64,000 nt of DNA from contig JAQGOG010000001.1 of assembly GCA_028293765.1 (NCBI GenBank), positions 1 through 64,000 on the forward strand. The letters run 5' to 3'. This stretch comes from Gammaproteobacteria bacterium (GTDB lineage Bacteria > Pseudomonadota > Gammaproteobacteria > Steroidobacterales > Steroidobacteraceae). Positions 18,939 through 27,603 of this stretch are shown piece by piece; the first letter of the stretch is position 1; each line of letters begins with the position of its first letter. The notes beneath the pieces were generated by a model. It had not been told where the DNA came from, made no database searches, and saw nothing but the letters and a program-made list of their open reading frames with translations. Made by a program: the position numbers and the translations under genes.

Positions 18939-21026
18939 TCATCCCTGGTTCGCCGACTTGAATCCGATCTTCGCGTGCGTCCCATCGCAAAACGGCTTGG
19001 TCGAGCTGCCCCCACAGCGACACAGTGTGGCCGTCACGACTCGGGCGACCACGCGGCCGGTGCCGCTTGTAATCTCGAGGTTGCCCCGTACCGCCAACGG
19101 CCCGTTCACCTCGGGATCGATCGCCAGCACACCATCGCGGGTGGGCAGCATGTCCGTCTTACCACTCGCCGGCTCGCCCGTTGCAGTGAATCCCACCTCG
19201 TGATGGGAGCCGTCGCAGAAAGGCTTGTTCTTCGACGCGCCACATCGGCATAGCGTCGCCCGAAACCCCTGCGGTTCCCCGTCGATCTGCAGCTGTCCCC
19301 GAAACGCATACGGACCCGCTTCTCGTATGCCGGCAAGATTGACCGGCGGTGCCGTTTCATCGTGGACGCCGTCCAAACGACGGTACCGGATCGCGCCAGA
19401 GGGACATGCATGCGCAACCTCCACGACCCGCTCCACCTCCATGGCATCCGGATGAATCCACGGCCCCTGCACGTTCGCGAGAAACACATTGGGCGCGCCG
19501 GTCACGCAGAACCTGGCGTGGATGCAGCGCTTCGTCTCAAACAGCAGCTCCAGCTTTTCACCCCTCGCCGTTTCGACACCGTTCACAACGGACGAGTCTT
19601 GTGTTGGTGCGCCGCCAGGCTGGCTTCCGGCTGACACCTGAGCGCCACGTGAAGGCTGGGCGCCGCTCGAAACGTGCGCATCGTTTGCTGCCTGCGGCCC
19701 ATTCGAGGTCCGCACGCTGCTGGATGTGTGCGCGTCGTTTGAAATCGGCGCCACATTTGGAGCCGGCGCGGACACATCGAAGCCGCGACTCACTCGCTTC
19801 GCGAGGGACGTGAGTTGGTCTGCGGCCGTCCGCGCCCGCGGATCACCGCAGGTACGCAGTGCCTCACCTGCTTCGGCAAGTTGTGCGAAACGCTCGACAA
19901 AATACCGCCGGGCAGCGCGGCCCGGAGGCAGCGGCGCAGTATCCCGGAGAGCCACGAACGACATGCCCCCGTGACAGTGCGGGTTTGAAGGCCCGGCCGG
20001 CAACCGCGCAGCGCGCTCGGCCAGCGGAACGACAGCACGCATCAAACCGATGGCGAGATCGACCGACAGCGCCTTCTCAGCGCAAGGACCGCGCAAAGCA
20101 AAAGCGTATCCGAGCAGACGCAACATCAGGCCATACGAAGCGTTCGCCAGATCGACCGCGGCAACGGCAGCGCCATTCTCGAGCCAGACGCGCCCCTCCG
20201 GCCGCGGCGGGCGTCGCAGGACCGGATTCGTAGCCGCCGGAAACGCCGGCATGAACGCGGAATTCTTCTGCAGCAACGTTCGGAACTCGTCCCGGATAGC
20301 CACGAACTTCTGGTAATGAGAGCCCTCCGAGTCGCTCGGCGCACCCTCCCCCTGCACCACGATGGCATCGAACGCAGCGATCGCGGTCTTCAGACAGATG
20401 ACCGGCTTCGCGCCCATGAGGTCTATCTCATTGGGCGACAGCTGCAGAGCGGGATCGCCATCGAACGTGTCGCCCTCGCCATACCGGGCGACGAGCCCAC
20501 GCAACCCATCGGACAGCGCGATATAGAAGTCGCCGACGGTGTCGTAATTGAGTCCCATCGGAGTGAGGCGCGGACCATCGCTGCCACGAATGTAGTTGCG
20601 CTCATACACGAATCCCTCGCCATCCTCTTCCGCGCAACCGCTCGGGCGCTCCAAAAAGACAAAGTGCTGCAATGTCTCGGGCGTAAACGGTGCGAGCTTC
20701 ACGACAATCCCGGCGGGCAGATACCCGGGGTCGAGAGGAAAGTTGGTGCGCCCGAACCGTGGGGTGCCACCCAGCGCCGCGGTAATGTTCCAGACAGCGC
20801 ACAGATGCCCCATCTCCTCGATCGCGATTCCGATCAACTCGCGGCGCCAGCGGCCTACGGCTGCGGCTTCCTCGGGATTGAGACCATCCGCCTCGCCGTC
20901 CTTGAGGCTGAACGCGGCGTAGAGGTACGTGCACATGAGGTTGTGCTCGAGCTCTGCAGCCTCGTACAACGCGTGCAGGACGGCCTCCCGGGTTACCAGC
21001 GGAGCCGAGACAGCGACAACACTCAT
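18939..21026 (-). CDS. Ferritin-like (VioB-type) protein fused to a Fer4_19 module and two CDGSH domains
   Basis: A 695-residue multi-cofactor protein. Residues 1 to about 400 are a ferritin-like domain of the iminophenyl-pyruvate dimer synthase type, with E27-H28 in the first helix and an E71-x2-H74 metal motif. Residues about 425-492 are a Ser/Ala/Asn/Gly-rich linker with a degenerate repeat. Residues about 493-553 form a ferredoxin-like (Fer4_19) module with Cys at 501, 507 and 541. Two CDGSH [2Fe-2S] sites follow: C-x-C-x9-C-x3-H at 593-608 and 669-684. All likely ligands are present. No violacein or indolocarbazole genes are nearby, so it is probably a stand-alone oxidoreductase or Fe-S/redox sensor; no substrate can be assigned. 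Confidence 0.85.
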   Translation of the reverse strand: MSVVAVSAPLVTREAVLHALYEAAELEHNLMCTYLYAAFSLKDGEADGLNPEEAAAVGRWRRELIGIAIEEMGHLCAVWNITAALGGTPRFGRTNFPLDPGYLPAGIVVKLAPFTPETLQHFVFLERPSGCAEEDGEGFVYERNYIRGSDGPRLTPMGLNYDTVGDFYIALSDGLRGLVARYGEGDTFDGDPALQLSPNEIDLMGAKPVICLKTAIAAFDAIVVQGEGAPSDSEGSHYQKFVAIRDEFRTLLQKNSAFMPAFPAATNPVLRRPPRPEGRVWLENGAAVAAVDLANASYGLMLRLLGYAFALRGPCAEKALSVDLAIGLMRAVVPLAERAARLPAGPSNPHCHGGMSFVALRDTAPLPPGRAARRYFVERFAQLAEAGEALRTCGDPRARTAADQLTSLAKRVSRGFDVSAPAPNVAPISNDAHTSSSVRTSNGPQAANDAHVSSGAQPSRGAQVSAGSQPGGAPTQDSSVVNGVETARGEKLELLFETKRCIHARFCVTGAPNVFLANVQGPWIHPDAMEVERVVEVAHACPSGAIRYRRLDGVHDETAPPVNLAGIREAGPYAFRGQLQIDGEPQGFRATLCRCGASKNKPFCDGSHHEVGFTATGEPASGKTDMLPTRDGVLAIDPEVNGPLAVRGNLEITSGTGRVVARVVTATLCRCGGSSTKPFCDGTHAKIGFKSANQG

Positions 21027-21179
21027 TCAGGCCTCCCGAAAAACACGCGATGCGCCGCACGCCCATGCGGCGCTGCTTCGCCCTATGTTGCACAAAACCG
21101 CAGGGCGCGCCACCCCCCAATCGTCCGGGTCGCGATCTTTGGCGCGACTGGCCCCCGACCCGTCGTGGGCTCGCCGATT

Positions 21180-22772
21180 CTAGGCCGCGAGCTCGCGCGT
21201 TTCCCGAAAGGTGATGTCCGGCCACCGCTCGAGAGTGAGCTCGAGATTCACACGTCCGGGCGCGAGGTAGACGAGCGCTCCGCTGTGATCGACCGCGAGG
21301 TTGTCATACGCCTTGGCCCGGAACTCCGCGAGCTTCTTCTCATCGGCAGCCGTCACCCAGCGCGCGGTATGCACCGTCACCGCATCGAATACGCATTGCA
21401 CGTTGTATTCGTCTTGCAGACGAAACGCGACGACTTCGAACTGCAGCTGGCCGACCGCTCCGAGAATGAGGTCATTGTTGCGCAGCGGCTTGAACAACTG
21501 TGTCGCGCCTTCCTCGCAAAGTTGCGACAGCCCCTTCTGCAGCGCCTTCATCTTCAACGGATCCTTGAGCACCGCGCGGCGAAACAGCTCCGGTGCGAAG
21601 TTAGGTACGCCGGTGAAGTTGAGGCGCTCGCCTTCGGTGAAGGTATCGCCGATGTTGATCGTGCCGTGGTTGTGAAGACCGATGATGTCGCCGGCGAAGG
21701 CCTCTTCCGCCGCCGCACGGTCTGCCGCCATGAAAGTGAGCGCATCGGCGACACGCACTTCCTTGCCCAGCCTCACGTGAAACAGGCGCATGCCGCGCGT
21801 GTACTTCCCCGAGCACAGCCGCAGGAACGCGATACGGTCGCGATGCGCCGGATCCATGTTCGCCTGGATCTTGAAGACGAAACCCGTCGCCGCCGGCTCC
21901 TGCGGATCCACGCTGCGCTCACGGGTTTCCCGCGGCAGCGGCCCGGGCGCGTGAGTCGTGAATGACGCGAGCAATTCTTCGACGCCGAAGTTGTTGATGG
22001 CGGATCCGAAGAACACCGGCGTCTGCTGGCCGGCACGATACGCTTCGGGGTCGAACGGCTCCGTCGCCCCCTTCACGAGCTCGATCTCCTCATCGAACGC
22101 CCTGGCAACGTCGCCGAGAAACTCACGCCCCGCCTCGCTGTGCAGCCCGATGATCGTGCGGTTCTCACCGACACGACCCTTTTCGCCGGCCTCATAGGCA
22201 TAAATCTTGTCTTCGAGCAGATGATAGATCCCGCGTAACTCACGCCCCATACCGATGGGCCAGGTGATGGGGGTCGTGCGGATGTTCAGCACTTTCTCGA
22301 TCTCATCCAGAAGCTCGATGGGCGCCCGACCGTCGCGATCCAGCTTGTTGATGAAAGTCATGATCGGCGTGTCGCGCAGCCTGCAGACCTCCATGAGCTT
22401 GATCGTGCGCTGCTCGACACCCTTCGCGCAGTCGATGACCATCAGCGCCGAATCGACCGCCGTCAGCGTGCGATACGTATCCTCGGAGAAATCCTCGTGC
22501 CCCGGCGTATCCAGCAGATTCACGATGCCGTCCCGGTAGGGGAACTGCATGACCGAGGACGTCACGGAAATTCCGCGCTGCTGCTCGAGCCGCATCCAGT
22601 CGGAAGTCGCATGCCGTGCCGCCTTGCGGCCCTTGACAGTGCCCGCCATCTGAATGGCGCCTCCGAACAGCAGCAGCTTCTCCGTAAGGGTGGTCTTGCC
22701 GGCGTCGGGGTGGCTGATTATGGCAAAGGTGCGTCTTCGCCCGATTTCCGCGGATAAACTGTCAGTCGACAT
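21180..22772 (-). CDS. prfC: Peptide chain release factor 3
   Basis: A 530-residue translational GTPase that recycles RF1/RF2 from the ribosome. The P-loop is HPDAGKTT (21-28), followed by the RF3-type switch with [30 protein letters not shown] and NKLDRD. Length and order match RF3 and not EF-G, which has more C-terminal domains. The 255 bases upstream (22773-23027) hold its promoter region and nothing else that I recognise. Confidence 0.97.
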   Translation of the reverse strand: MSTDSLSAEIGRRRTFAIISHPDAGKTTLTEKLLLFGGAIQMAGTVKGRKAARHATSDWMRLEQQRGISVTSSVMQFPYRDGIVNLLDTPGHEDFSEDTYRTLTAVDSALMVIDCAKGVEQRTIKLMEVCRLRDTPIMTFINKLDRDGRAPIELLDEIEKVLNIRTTPITWPIGMGRELRGIYHLLEDKIYAYEAGEKGRVGENRTIIGLHSEAGREFLGDVARAFDEEIELVKGATEPFDPEAYRAGQQTPVFFGSAINNFGVEELLASFTTHAPGPLPRETRERSVDPQEPAATGFVFKIQANMDPAHRDRIAFLRLCSGKYTRGMRLFHVRLGKEVRVADALTFMAADRAAAEEAFAGDIIGLHNHGTINIGDTFTEGERLNFTGVPNFAPELFRRAVLKDPLKMKALQKGLSQLCEEGATQLFKPLRNNDLILGAVGQLQFEVVAFRLQDEYNVQCVFDAVTVHTARWVTAADEKKLAEFRAKAYDNLAVDHSGALVYLAPGRVNLELTLERWPDITFRETRELAA

Positions 22773-23027
22773 CGCTCACTTTTTCCAATTGGGTACAGCC
22801 CTCAGTGCGATCAAGGACTTAGAAGCACTTGCGGCACCGGCCGGCCGCACGGGGCACGTCGGGGGCAGCATGGTATCCGCAGTCCCGGACGACCGCCCGA
22901 TCTTCTTGCGGCGCACCCGGGAACACATCCATCGCAATACAACACACGGCCGCCGTCTATGCTGGCCGCAGGGGGAATAACAATGATCGAGTCTGCAGGG
23001 GTTCAGCGAGTCGGTCGTGCAACAGCG

Positions 23028-23543
23028 TCAGGGTGGACGGGTGCGCCGCCCGCGCAATGCGAGCTTCAACACGGCGGCGTCTTCCCGCCCGCCCACCGCC
23101 TGGTAGTAGCCGCGGCGCATGCCGACTTGCTCGAAGCCAAGGGAGAGGTATAGCCGGATGGCGGCAGTGTTGGACGGCCGCACTTCTAGAAAGGCTTCGC
23201 TCATGCCCGCCACGGCGCCACGGTCGATGAGGTACTCGAGCAGCCGCCTGCCGATACCCTGGCACCGGTAAGCCATGTCGATGCAGATATTCAGGACGTG
23301 GGCCTCGCCCGCCCCGACGCTCATCACGCCATAACCGATGAGTCGGTTTCCGGACATCACCACGCGGCAGATATAGCCCACCCGCAGGCAGTCCCGGAAG
23401 ATCCCTTCGCTCCAGGGAAACTGATACGACGCCCTCTCGAGGGCCACGACACCGCCTACGTCCGTCTCGACCATGGGCCGGATCAAGACGTCAGGAGCGG
23501 ACTCGAGCAGCTCAGGAGCGGTCGCCATCGATAGGTACGCCAT
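23028..23543 (-). CDS. rimI: Ribosomal-protein-alanine N-acetyltransferase RimI
   Basis: A 171-residue GNAT enzyme that acetylates the N-terminus of ribosomal protein S18. The acetyl-CoA loop is RCQGIGRRLLEYL and the family C-terminal motif is FEQVGMRRGYYQ. The start overlaps the uracil-DNA glycosylase gene by 32 bases; ATG 23528 (residue 6) would reduce the overlap to 17. It is part of a minus-strand run with the glycosylase and pssA. Confidence 0.92.
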   Translation of the reverse strand: MAYLSMATAPELLESAPDVLIRPMVETDVGGVVALERASYQFPWSEGIFRDCLRVGYICRVVMSGNRLIGYGVMSVGAGEAHVLNICIDMAYRCQGIGRRLLEYLIDRGAVAGMSEAFLEVRPSNTAAIRLYLSLGFEQVGMRRGYYQAVGGREDAAVLKLALRGRRTRPP

Positions 23544-24297
23544 CCGTCAGTTGCCGGAACACGCTGCGCGCAAACTTCAGGTCTTCCCACGCCTTACGCT
23601 TGTCAGCGGGCGTGCGCAGGAGATACGCAGGATGATACGTCACGATGAGCGGAGTATTCAGCTCACCGAAACGATGCACCTTGCCGCGCAGCCGGCCCAG
23701 GGGCACGTCCGTGCTCAGCAGATTCTGGGCCGCTATACGTCCGACCGCGAGCATGACGCGGGGTTGCAAAAGCGCGATCTGCCGTATCAGGTAGGGCAGG
23801 CAGGCGGCGACCTCGTCGGGCTTGGGATCTCTGTTGCCCGGCGGCCGGCTCTTCAACACGTTGGCGATATAGACATTCGTCGCGCGGCTCAACCCGATGG
23901 CGCGCAACATCGCGTCCAGCAGCTGCCCTCCGCGGCCCACGAACGGTTCACCCTTGCGGTCTTCCTCCGCACCGGGCGCTTCACCGATCACCATCCAGTC
24001 GGTCCGTTGCGGGCCAACCCCCAGGACGCCCTGTGTGCGGGTCGTGTTGAGACTGCATTTGGTGCAGCTCATGACCTCGGTACGCAACGCCTCCCACTGC
24101 GCGGGGACCTCGCCTGACACTGGCTCGACGGGCGCTCGAGCGATTGGAACGGCAGCCGCCGGGCTGTCCGCAGGCGCGGCCTGCACATCAACGGTAGCCG
24201 CCAGCAACCGCACGTCAGCCAGCGCACCGCCCCGGCGCCGCACCCACACATCGACGCCGATCGCCTCCAGGTACTGATTACGCCGCTGCGTATCCAA
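23512..24297 (-). CDS. Uracil-DNA glycosylase, family 4 ([4Fe-4S] type)
   Basis: A 261-residue base-excision enzyme removing uracil from DNA. It has the family 4/5 signature GEAPGAEEDRKGEPFVGRGG, the CTKC half of the iron-sulfur site, the C-terminal HPAYLLR motif and the extra cysteine in the ACLPYL region. An N-terminal region of about 75 residues, Ala/Pro-rich after the first helix, precedes the catalytic domain and resembles the DNA polymerase-related extension seen in many members. It overlaps rimI, as in other gammaproteobacteria. Confidence 0.93.
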   Translation of the reverse strand: MDTQRRNQYLEAIGVDVWVRRRGGALADVRLLAATVDVQAAPADSPAAAVPIARAPVEPVSGEVPAQWEALRTEVMSCTKCSLNTTRTQGVLGVGPQRTDWMVIGEAPGAEEDRKGEPFVGRGGQLLDAMLRAIGLSRATNVYIANVLKSRPPGNRDPKPDEVAACLPYLIRQIALLQPRVMLAVGRIAAQNLLSTDVPLGRLRGKVHRFGELNTPLIVTYHPAYLLRTPADKRKAWEDLKFARSVFRQLTDGVPIDGDRS

Positions 24298-24301
24298 ACT
24301 T

Positions 24302-25084
24302 CTAGCCCACGCCCGCCGGGGCGCCGCGCATCAGGCGCCGGATGCGGCGCCCGATCCAAAGAACCGGTGCCGAGAGCGCGTAAGTGGCAAACATCGACAG
24401 CAGCATCGTGGACGGCTCGATCGCAATCAGTACGAAGAACAGCGGCACCAGCAGCATGTAGACGAATTTGATCCGGCGGTCGAGATCGAACTTCTTGAAG
24501 CTGGGATAGCTGAAGCCGCTCACCATGAGGGCGCCGGCACTGGCGGTGACGAGGAAAGCCCCGATGAGCCCCACCAGCCCGGGCTCGGGCCATGCGCTGG
24601 CAAACCAGATGAACGCCGCCACGATCGCCGCCGCGGACGGGCTGGGGAGTCCCTCGAAATAGCGCTTGTCCGCACCCGCCGCCCGGGCATTGAACCGCGC
24701 CAGCCGCAGCGCTGCAGCGACCGCGTAGAAAAAGCAGGCCAGCCACCCGAACCGGCCCCAATAGTGGCCGAACTCCGCGATCCGGACGACGCCCCATTGG
24801 TAAGCGATGATGGCAGGTGCTACCCCGAATGCGACCATGTCCGCGAGGCTGTCGTACTCCTTCCCGAACGCGCTCTCAGTCTTCGTGAGCCGCGCAATGC
24901 GTCCATCGAGCGTGTCGAAGATCATTGCCACGAACACGGCCATGCCGGCCGGGGCGAAATGCTTGTCGATGGCCGCGACGATTCCATAGAACCCCGAGAA
25001 CAGGCAACCGGTGGTCAGCAGGTTCGGCAGCAGGTAAATACCCTTGCTGCGTGGCTTGATCTCTTCCTGGGCTGCGGACTCCAC
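24302..25084 (-). CDS. pssA: CDP-diacylglycerol--serine O-phosphatidyltransferase
   Basis: A 260-residue integral membrane enzyme making phosphatidylserine, precursor of phosphatidylethanolamine. The CDP-alcohol phosphatidyltransferase motif D-G-x2-A-R-x8-G-x3-D-x3-D reads as DGRIARL ... GKEYDSLAD (about 62-83). About seven hydrophobic segments follow. It is the Gram-positive/alphaproteobacterial-style membrane PssA (type II) and not the peripheral E. coli enzyme. It ends four bases before the glycosylase gene starts. Confidence 0.92.
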   Translation of the reverse strand: MESAAQEEIKPRSKGIYLLPNLLTTGCLFSGFYGIVAAIDKHFAPAGMAVFVAMIFDTLDGRIARLTKTESAFGKEYDSLADMVAFGVAPAIIAYQWGVVRIAEFGHYWGRFGWLACFFYAVAAALRLARFNARAAGADKRYFEGLPSPSAAAIVAAFIWFASAWPEPGLVGLIGAFLVTASAGALMVSGFSYPSFKKFDLDRRIKFVYMLLVPLFFVLIAIEPSTMLLSMFATYALSAPVLWIGRRIRRLMRGAPAGVG

Positions 25085-25130
25085 GTGCTTGAGCTCTTTT
25101 GATGGTCGACGGCATGGGGGTAGCCAGGTG

Positions 25131-25167
25131 CGGCATCTTATCAGGCGCCTACGCTGTTAAGATGCCG
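25131..25167. promoter_or_regulatory. Perfect inverted repeat between divergent pssA and proS
   Basis: Ten-base arms CGGCATCTTA (25131-25140) and TAAGATGCCG (25158-25167) surround a 17-base centre that itself contains the palindrome AGGCGCCT. It lies 33 bases before proS and 47 before pssA, so it can serve as an operator for either gene, or as a hairpin in the proS leader. Confidence 0.5.
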
Positions 25168-25199
25168 ACCCCCTTTTCCTTCAGGTTCGTACACCCACG

Positions 25200-26909
25200 A
25201 TGAGGCTTTCGCAATATCCGATCAACACGGTAAAGGAAACCCCCGCCGAGGCCGAGGTGCTGAGCCACCAGCTCATGCTGCGGGCCGGGCTCATCCGCCG
25301 GCTGGCGGCCGGGCTGTACAGCTGGCTGCCCATGGGCCTGCGCACGCTGCGCAAGGTGGAGCGGATCGTCCGTGAGGAAATGAACCGCGCGGGGGCCTTC
25401 GAGCTCGTCATGCCCGTCATCCAGCCCGCCGAGCTTTGGCAGGAGTCGGGACGCTGGACGGTGTACGGCCCCGAGCTGCTGCGGATCAAGGACCGTCACC
25501 AGCGCGACTTCGTCGCCGGCCCCACCCATGAGGAGGTCATCACCGACATCATGCGCCGCGAGCTGAAGAGCTATCGGCAGCTGCCGGTGAATTTCTACCA
25601 GATCCAGACGAAATTCCGCGACGAGGTCCGTCCTCGCTTCGGCGTCATGCGGGCGCGCGAATTCATCATGAAAGACGCGTATTCGTTCCACGCGAACGAG
25701 GCCTCCCTGCAGGAGGGCTACCGGGCGATGTACGACGCCTACACCCGGATCTTCACGCGCACCGGACTTAAGTTCCGCGCGGTGCGAGCGGATTCGGGAG
25801 CGATCGGCGGCGATGTTTCGCAGGAATTCCATGTCATCGCCGATTCTGGCGAAGACGCCATCGTGTTCTCCGACGGGGATGACTACGCCGCGAATCTCGA
25901 AGCCGCGGCCGCCCTGCCCCCCTCGCAGCCGCGTCCCGCGCCTAAAGAGGAGCTGAAGAAAGTATCGACTCCCGGCGCGAAGACCATCGAGGACCTGTCA
26001 CGCTTTCTCAAGATTGAGCCGGCCCGCTGCGTGAAGACACTGCTCGTCGACGGCGACGACAACACCATCGTCGCACTGGTCGTGCGCGGTGATCACGAGT
26101 TGAATGCCGTCAAGGCGCAGAAACTTCCCGGCGTCGCAAGCCCGCTGAAAATGGCTAATGCGGAGAGTGTCAGGAAAGCCACGGGCACCGAGCCGGGGTA
26201 CATCGGTGTCGTCGGCCTGACCTGCCGCGTGTACGCCGATCACGCCGCGCTCGCCCTGGCAGACTTTGTCAGTGGTGCGAACGAGAAGGACATGCACTAC
26301 ACCGGCGTGAACTGGGACCGGGATTTTCAGGGTGCGATCGCTGCGGATCTGCGTAACGTCGTCGAGGGCGACCCCAGCCCCTCCGGCAAAGGCCAGCTGA
26401 AGATCACCCGTGGCATTGAAGTGGGCCACATCTTCCAGTTGGGCCAGAAGTACAGCATACCGATGAAAGCCGCCGTGCTGGATGAGGCCGGTCGCGACGT
26501 GACGCTGTACATGGGCTGCTACGGCATTGGTGTGACGCGCATCGTCGCCGCGGCGATTGAACAGAATCACGATGAGAAGGGCATCATCTGGCCGGAGCCC
26601 ATCGCTCCGTTCGAGGTGGTGCTCGTGCCGCTCAACGCGCATAAATCCCCTCGTGTACGCGAGATTGCCGACCGCCTCTATGCCGAGTTCACGGACGCTG
26701 GAATCGAAGTGCTTTACGACGACCGTGATGCCCGACCGGGCGTCAAGTTCGCCGATGCGGAACTGCTGGGCATCCCCCACCGACTCGTCGTCGGCGAGCG
26801 CGGACTGGAAGCAGGCAAGCTCGAGTATCGCGGCCGGCGCGACACTGAGAGCACGCAGTTCCCAGCCGACGATGCGCTCGAGTTCATCCGCGCGCGGATG
26901 GCTCGCTGA
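25200..26909 (+). CDS. proS: Prolyl-tRNA synthetase (bacterial type with INS editing domain)
   Basis: A 569-residue class II synthetase. It has the family start [20 protein letters not shown], motif 2 [18 protein letters not shown], an inserted YbaK-like editing domain (about 225-400, which clears Ala-tRNA-Pro) and motif 3 in [17 protein letters not shown]. The anticodon-binding domain ends the protein. It is followed after 16 bases by the transglycosylase-like gene and may be co-transcribed with it. Confidence 0.97.
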   Translation: MRLSQYPINTVKETPAEAEVLSHQLMLRAGLIRRLAAGLYSWLPMGLRTLRKVERIVREEMNRAGAFELVMPVIQPAELWQESGRWTVYGPELLRIKDRHQRDFVAGPTHEEVITDIMRRELKSYRQLPVNFYQIQTKFRDEVRPRFGVMRAREFIMKDAYSFHANEASLQEGYRAMYDAYTRIFTRTGLKFRAVRADSGAIGGDVSQEFHVIADSGEDAIVFSDGDDYAANLEAAAALPPSQPRPAPKEELKKVSTPGAKTIEDLSRFLKIEPARCVKTLLVDGDDNTIVALVVRGDHELNAVKAQKLPGVASPLKMANAESVRKATGTEPGYIGVVGLTCRVYADHAALALADFVSGANEKDMHYTGVNWDRDFQGAIAADLRNVVEGDPSPSGKGQLKITRGIEVGHIFQLGQKYSIPMKAAVLDEAGRDVTLYMGCYGIGVTRIVAAAIEQNHDEKGIIWPEPIAPFEVVLVPLNAHKSPRVREIADRLYAEFTDAGIEVLYDDRDARPGVKFADAELLGIPHRLVVGERGLEAGKLEYRGRRDTESTQFPADDALEFIRARMAR

Positions 26910-26925
26910 GAAGGCCGGGCGCGCG

Positions 26926-27546
26926 GTGTTCGTCCGCGCGCTATGGGCAATAGCGGGCGTCGTGCTGTTGGTCGATGCGGCGCGCGCCGACCAGCAGAAG
27001 GATCCTGAGCTCAGGACCGTCGTGCAAAAGGCGATCGTGCAAGCCGAGTGCTTCACGGATCACTACGACTCGGCTGTCTGGTACACGCTCATGGAGCCGC
27101 GCTTGCGCCGCATCGTGAAGGAGAAAGACGAGCGGCTCGACATCCTCAAAGAGGTTTATTGCGAGACGCACCGGGCCGGTGAGGCGCGCCTGCCCCCGGG
27201 ACTCGTGATGGGCGTAATGGAGATTGAAAGCCGTTTCGACCGCTGGGCCGTCTCCTCATCGGCCGCGGTCGGCCTCATGCAGGTCATGCCCTTCTGGCCC
27301 GAGCAGCTCGGCATGCGGCGCTACGAGTTGGTCCACATCGCACCCAACATCCGCATGGGCTGCGCGATCCTGCGCTTCTATCTCAAGTACGAGCACAACG
27401 ACGTGCGCAGGGCGCTCGCCAGGTACAACGGCAGCATCGGGCGGCGGGACTACCCGGACAAAGTCATAAATGCGTGGACGCGCTGGAATGGCGCGGACGA
27501 CCTGGGATTTCCAGCGTTAAAGGCAGGCTCGCCGCCACCGCGGTAG
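26926..27546 (+). CDS. Lytic transglycosylase SLT domain protein
   Basis: A 206-residue exported protein: hydrophobic signal segment ending near ARADQ (about residue 23), then an SLT goose-lysozyme-like domain with catalytic Glu in VMEIESRFD (about residue 105), GLMQVMPFWPEQLG and the ALARYNGS motif. It should cleave peptidoglycan glycan strands in the periplasm. GTG at 26926 is the first in-frame start past proS; the longer frame overlaps proS and is excluded. A weak AAGG lies 11 bases upstream. Pairing with proS is likely operonic and not functional. Confidence 0.85.
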   Translation: MFVRALWAIAGVVLLVDAARADQQKDPELRTVVQKAIVQAECFTDHYDSAVWYTLMEPRLRRIVKEKDERLDILKEVYCETHRAGEARLPPGLVMGVMEIESRFDRWAVSSSAAVGLMQVMPFWPEQLGMRRYELVHIAPNIRMGCAILRFYLKYEHNDVRRALARYNGSIGRRDYPDKVINAWTRWNGADDLGFPALKAGSPPPR

Positions 27547-27603
27547 ACTTATCGGGCACGCACTGGGCAGCGCAGCCGCCGCAGCGCTAACGCACCTCGC
27601 GTC

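Noticed and set aside
18939..21026. Violacein or indolocarbazole biosynthesis cluster, suggested by the VioB-like domain
   Set aside because: No vioA, C, D or E, chromopyrrolate synthase or P450 gene lies nearby; the domain fold alone is not enough.
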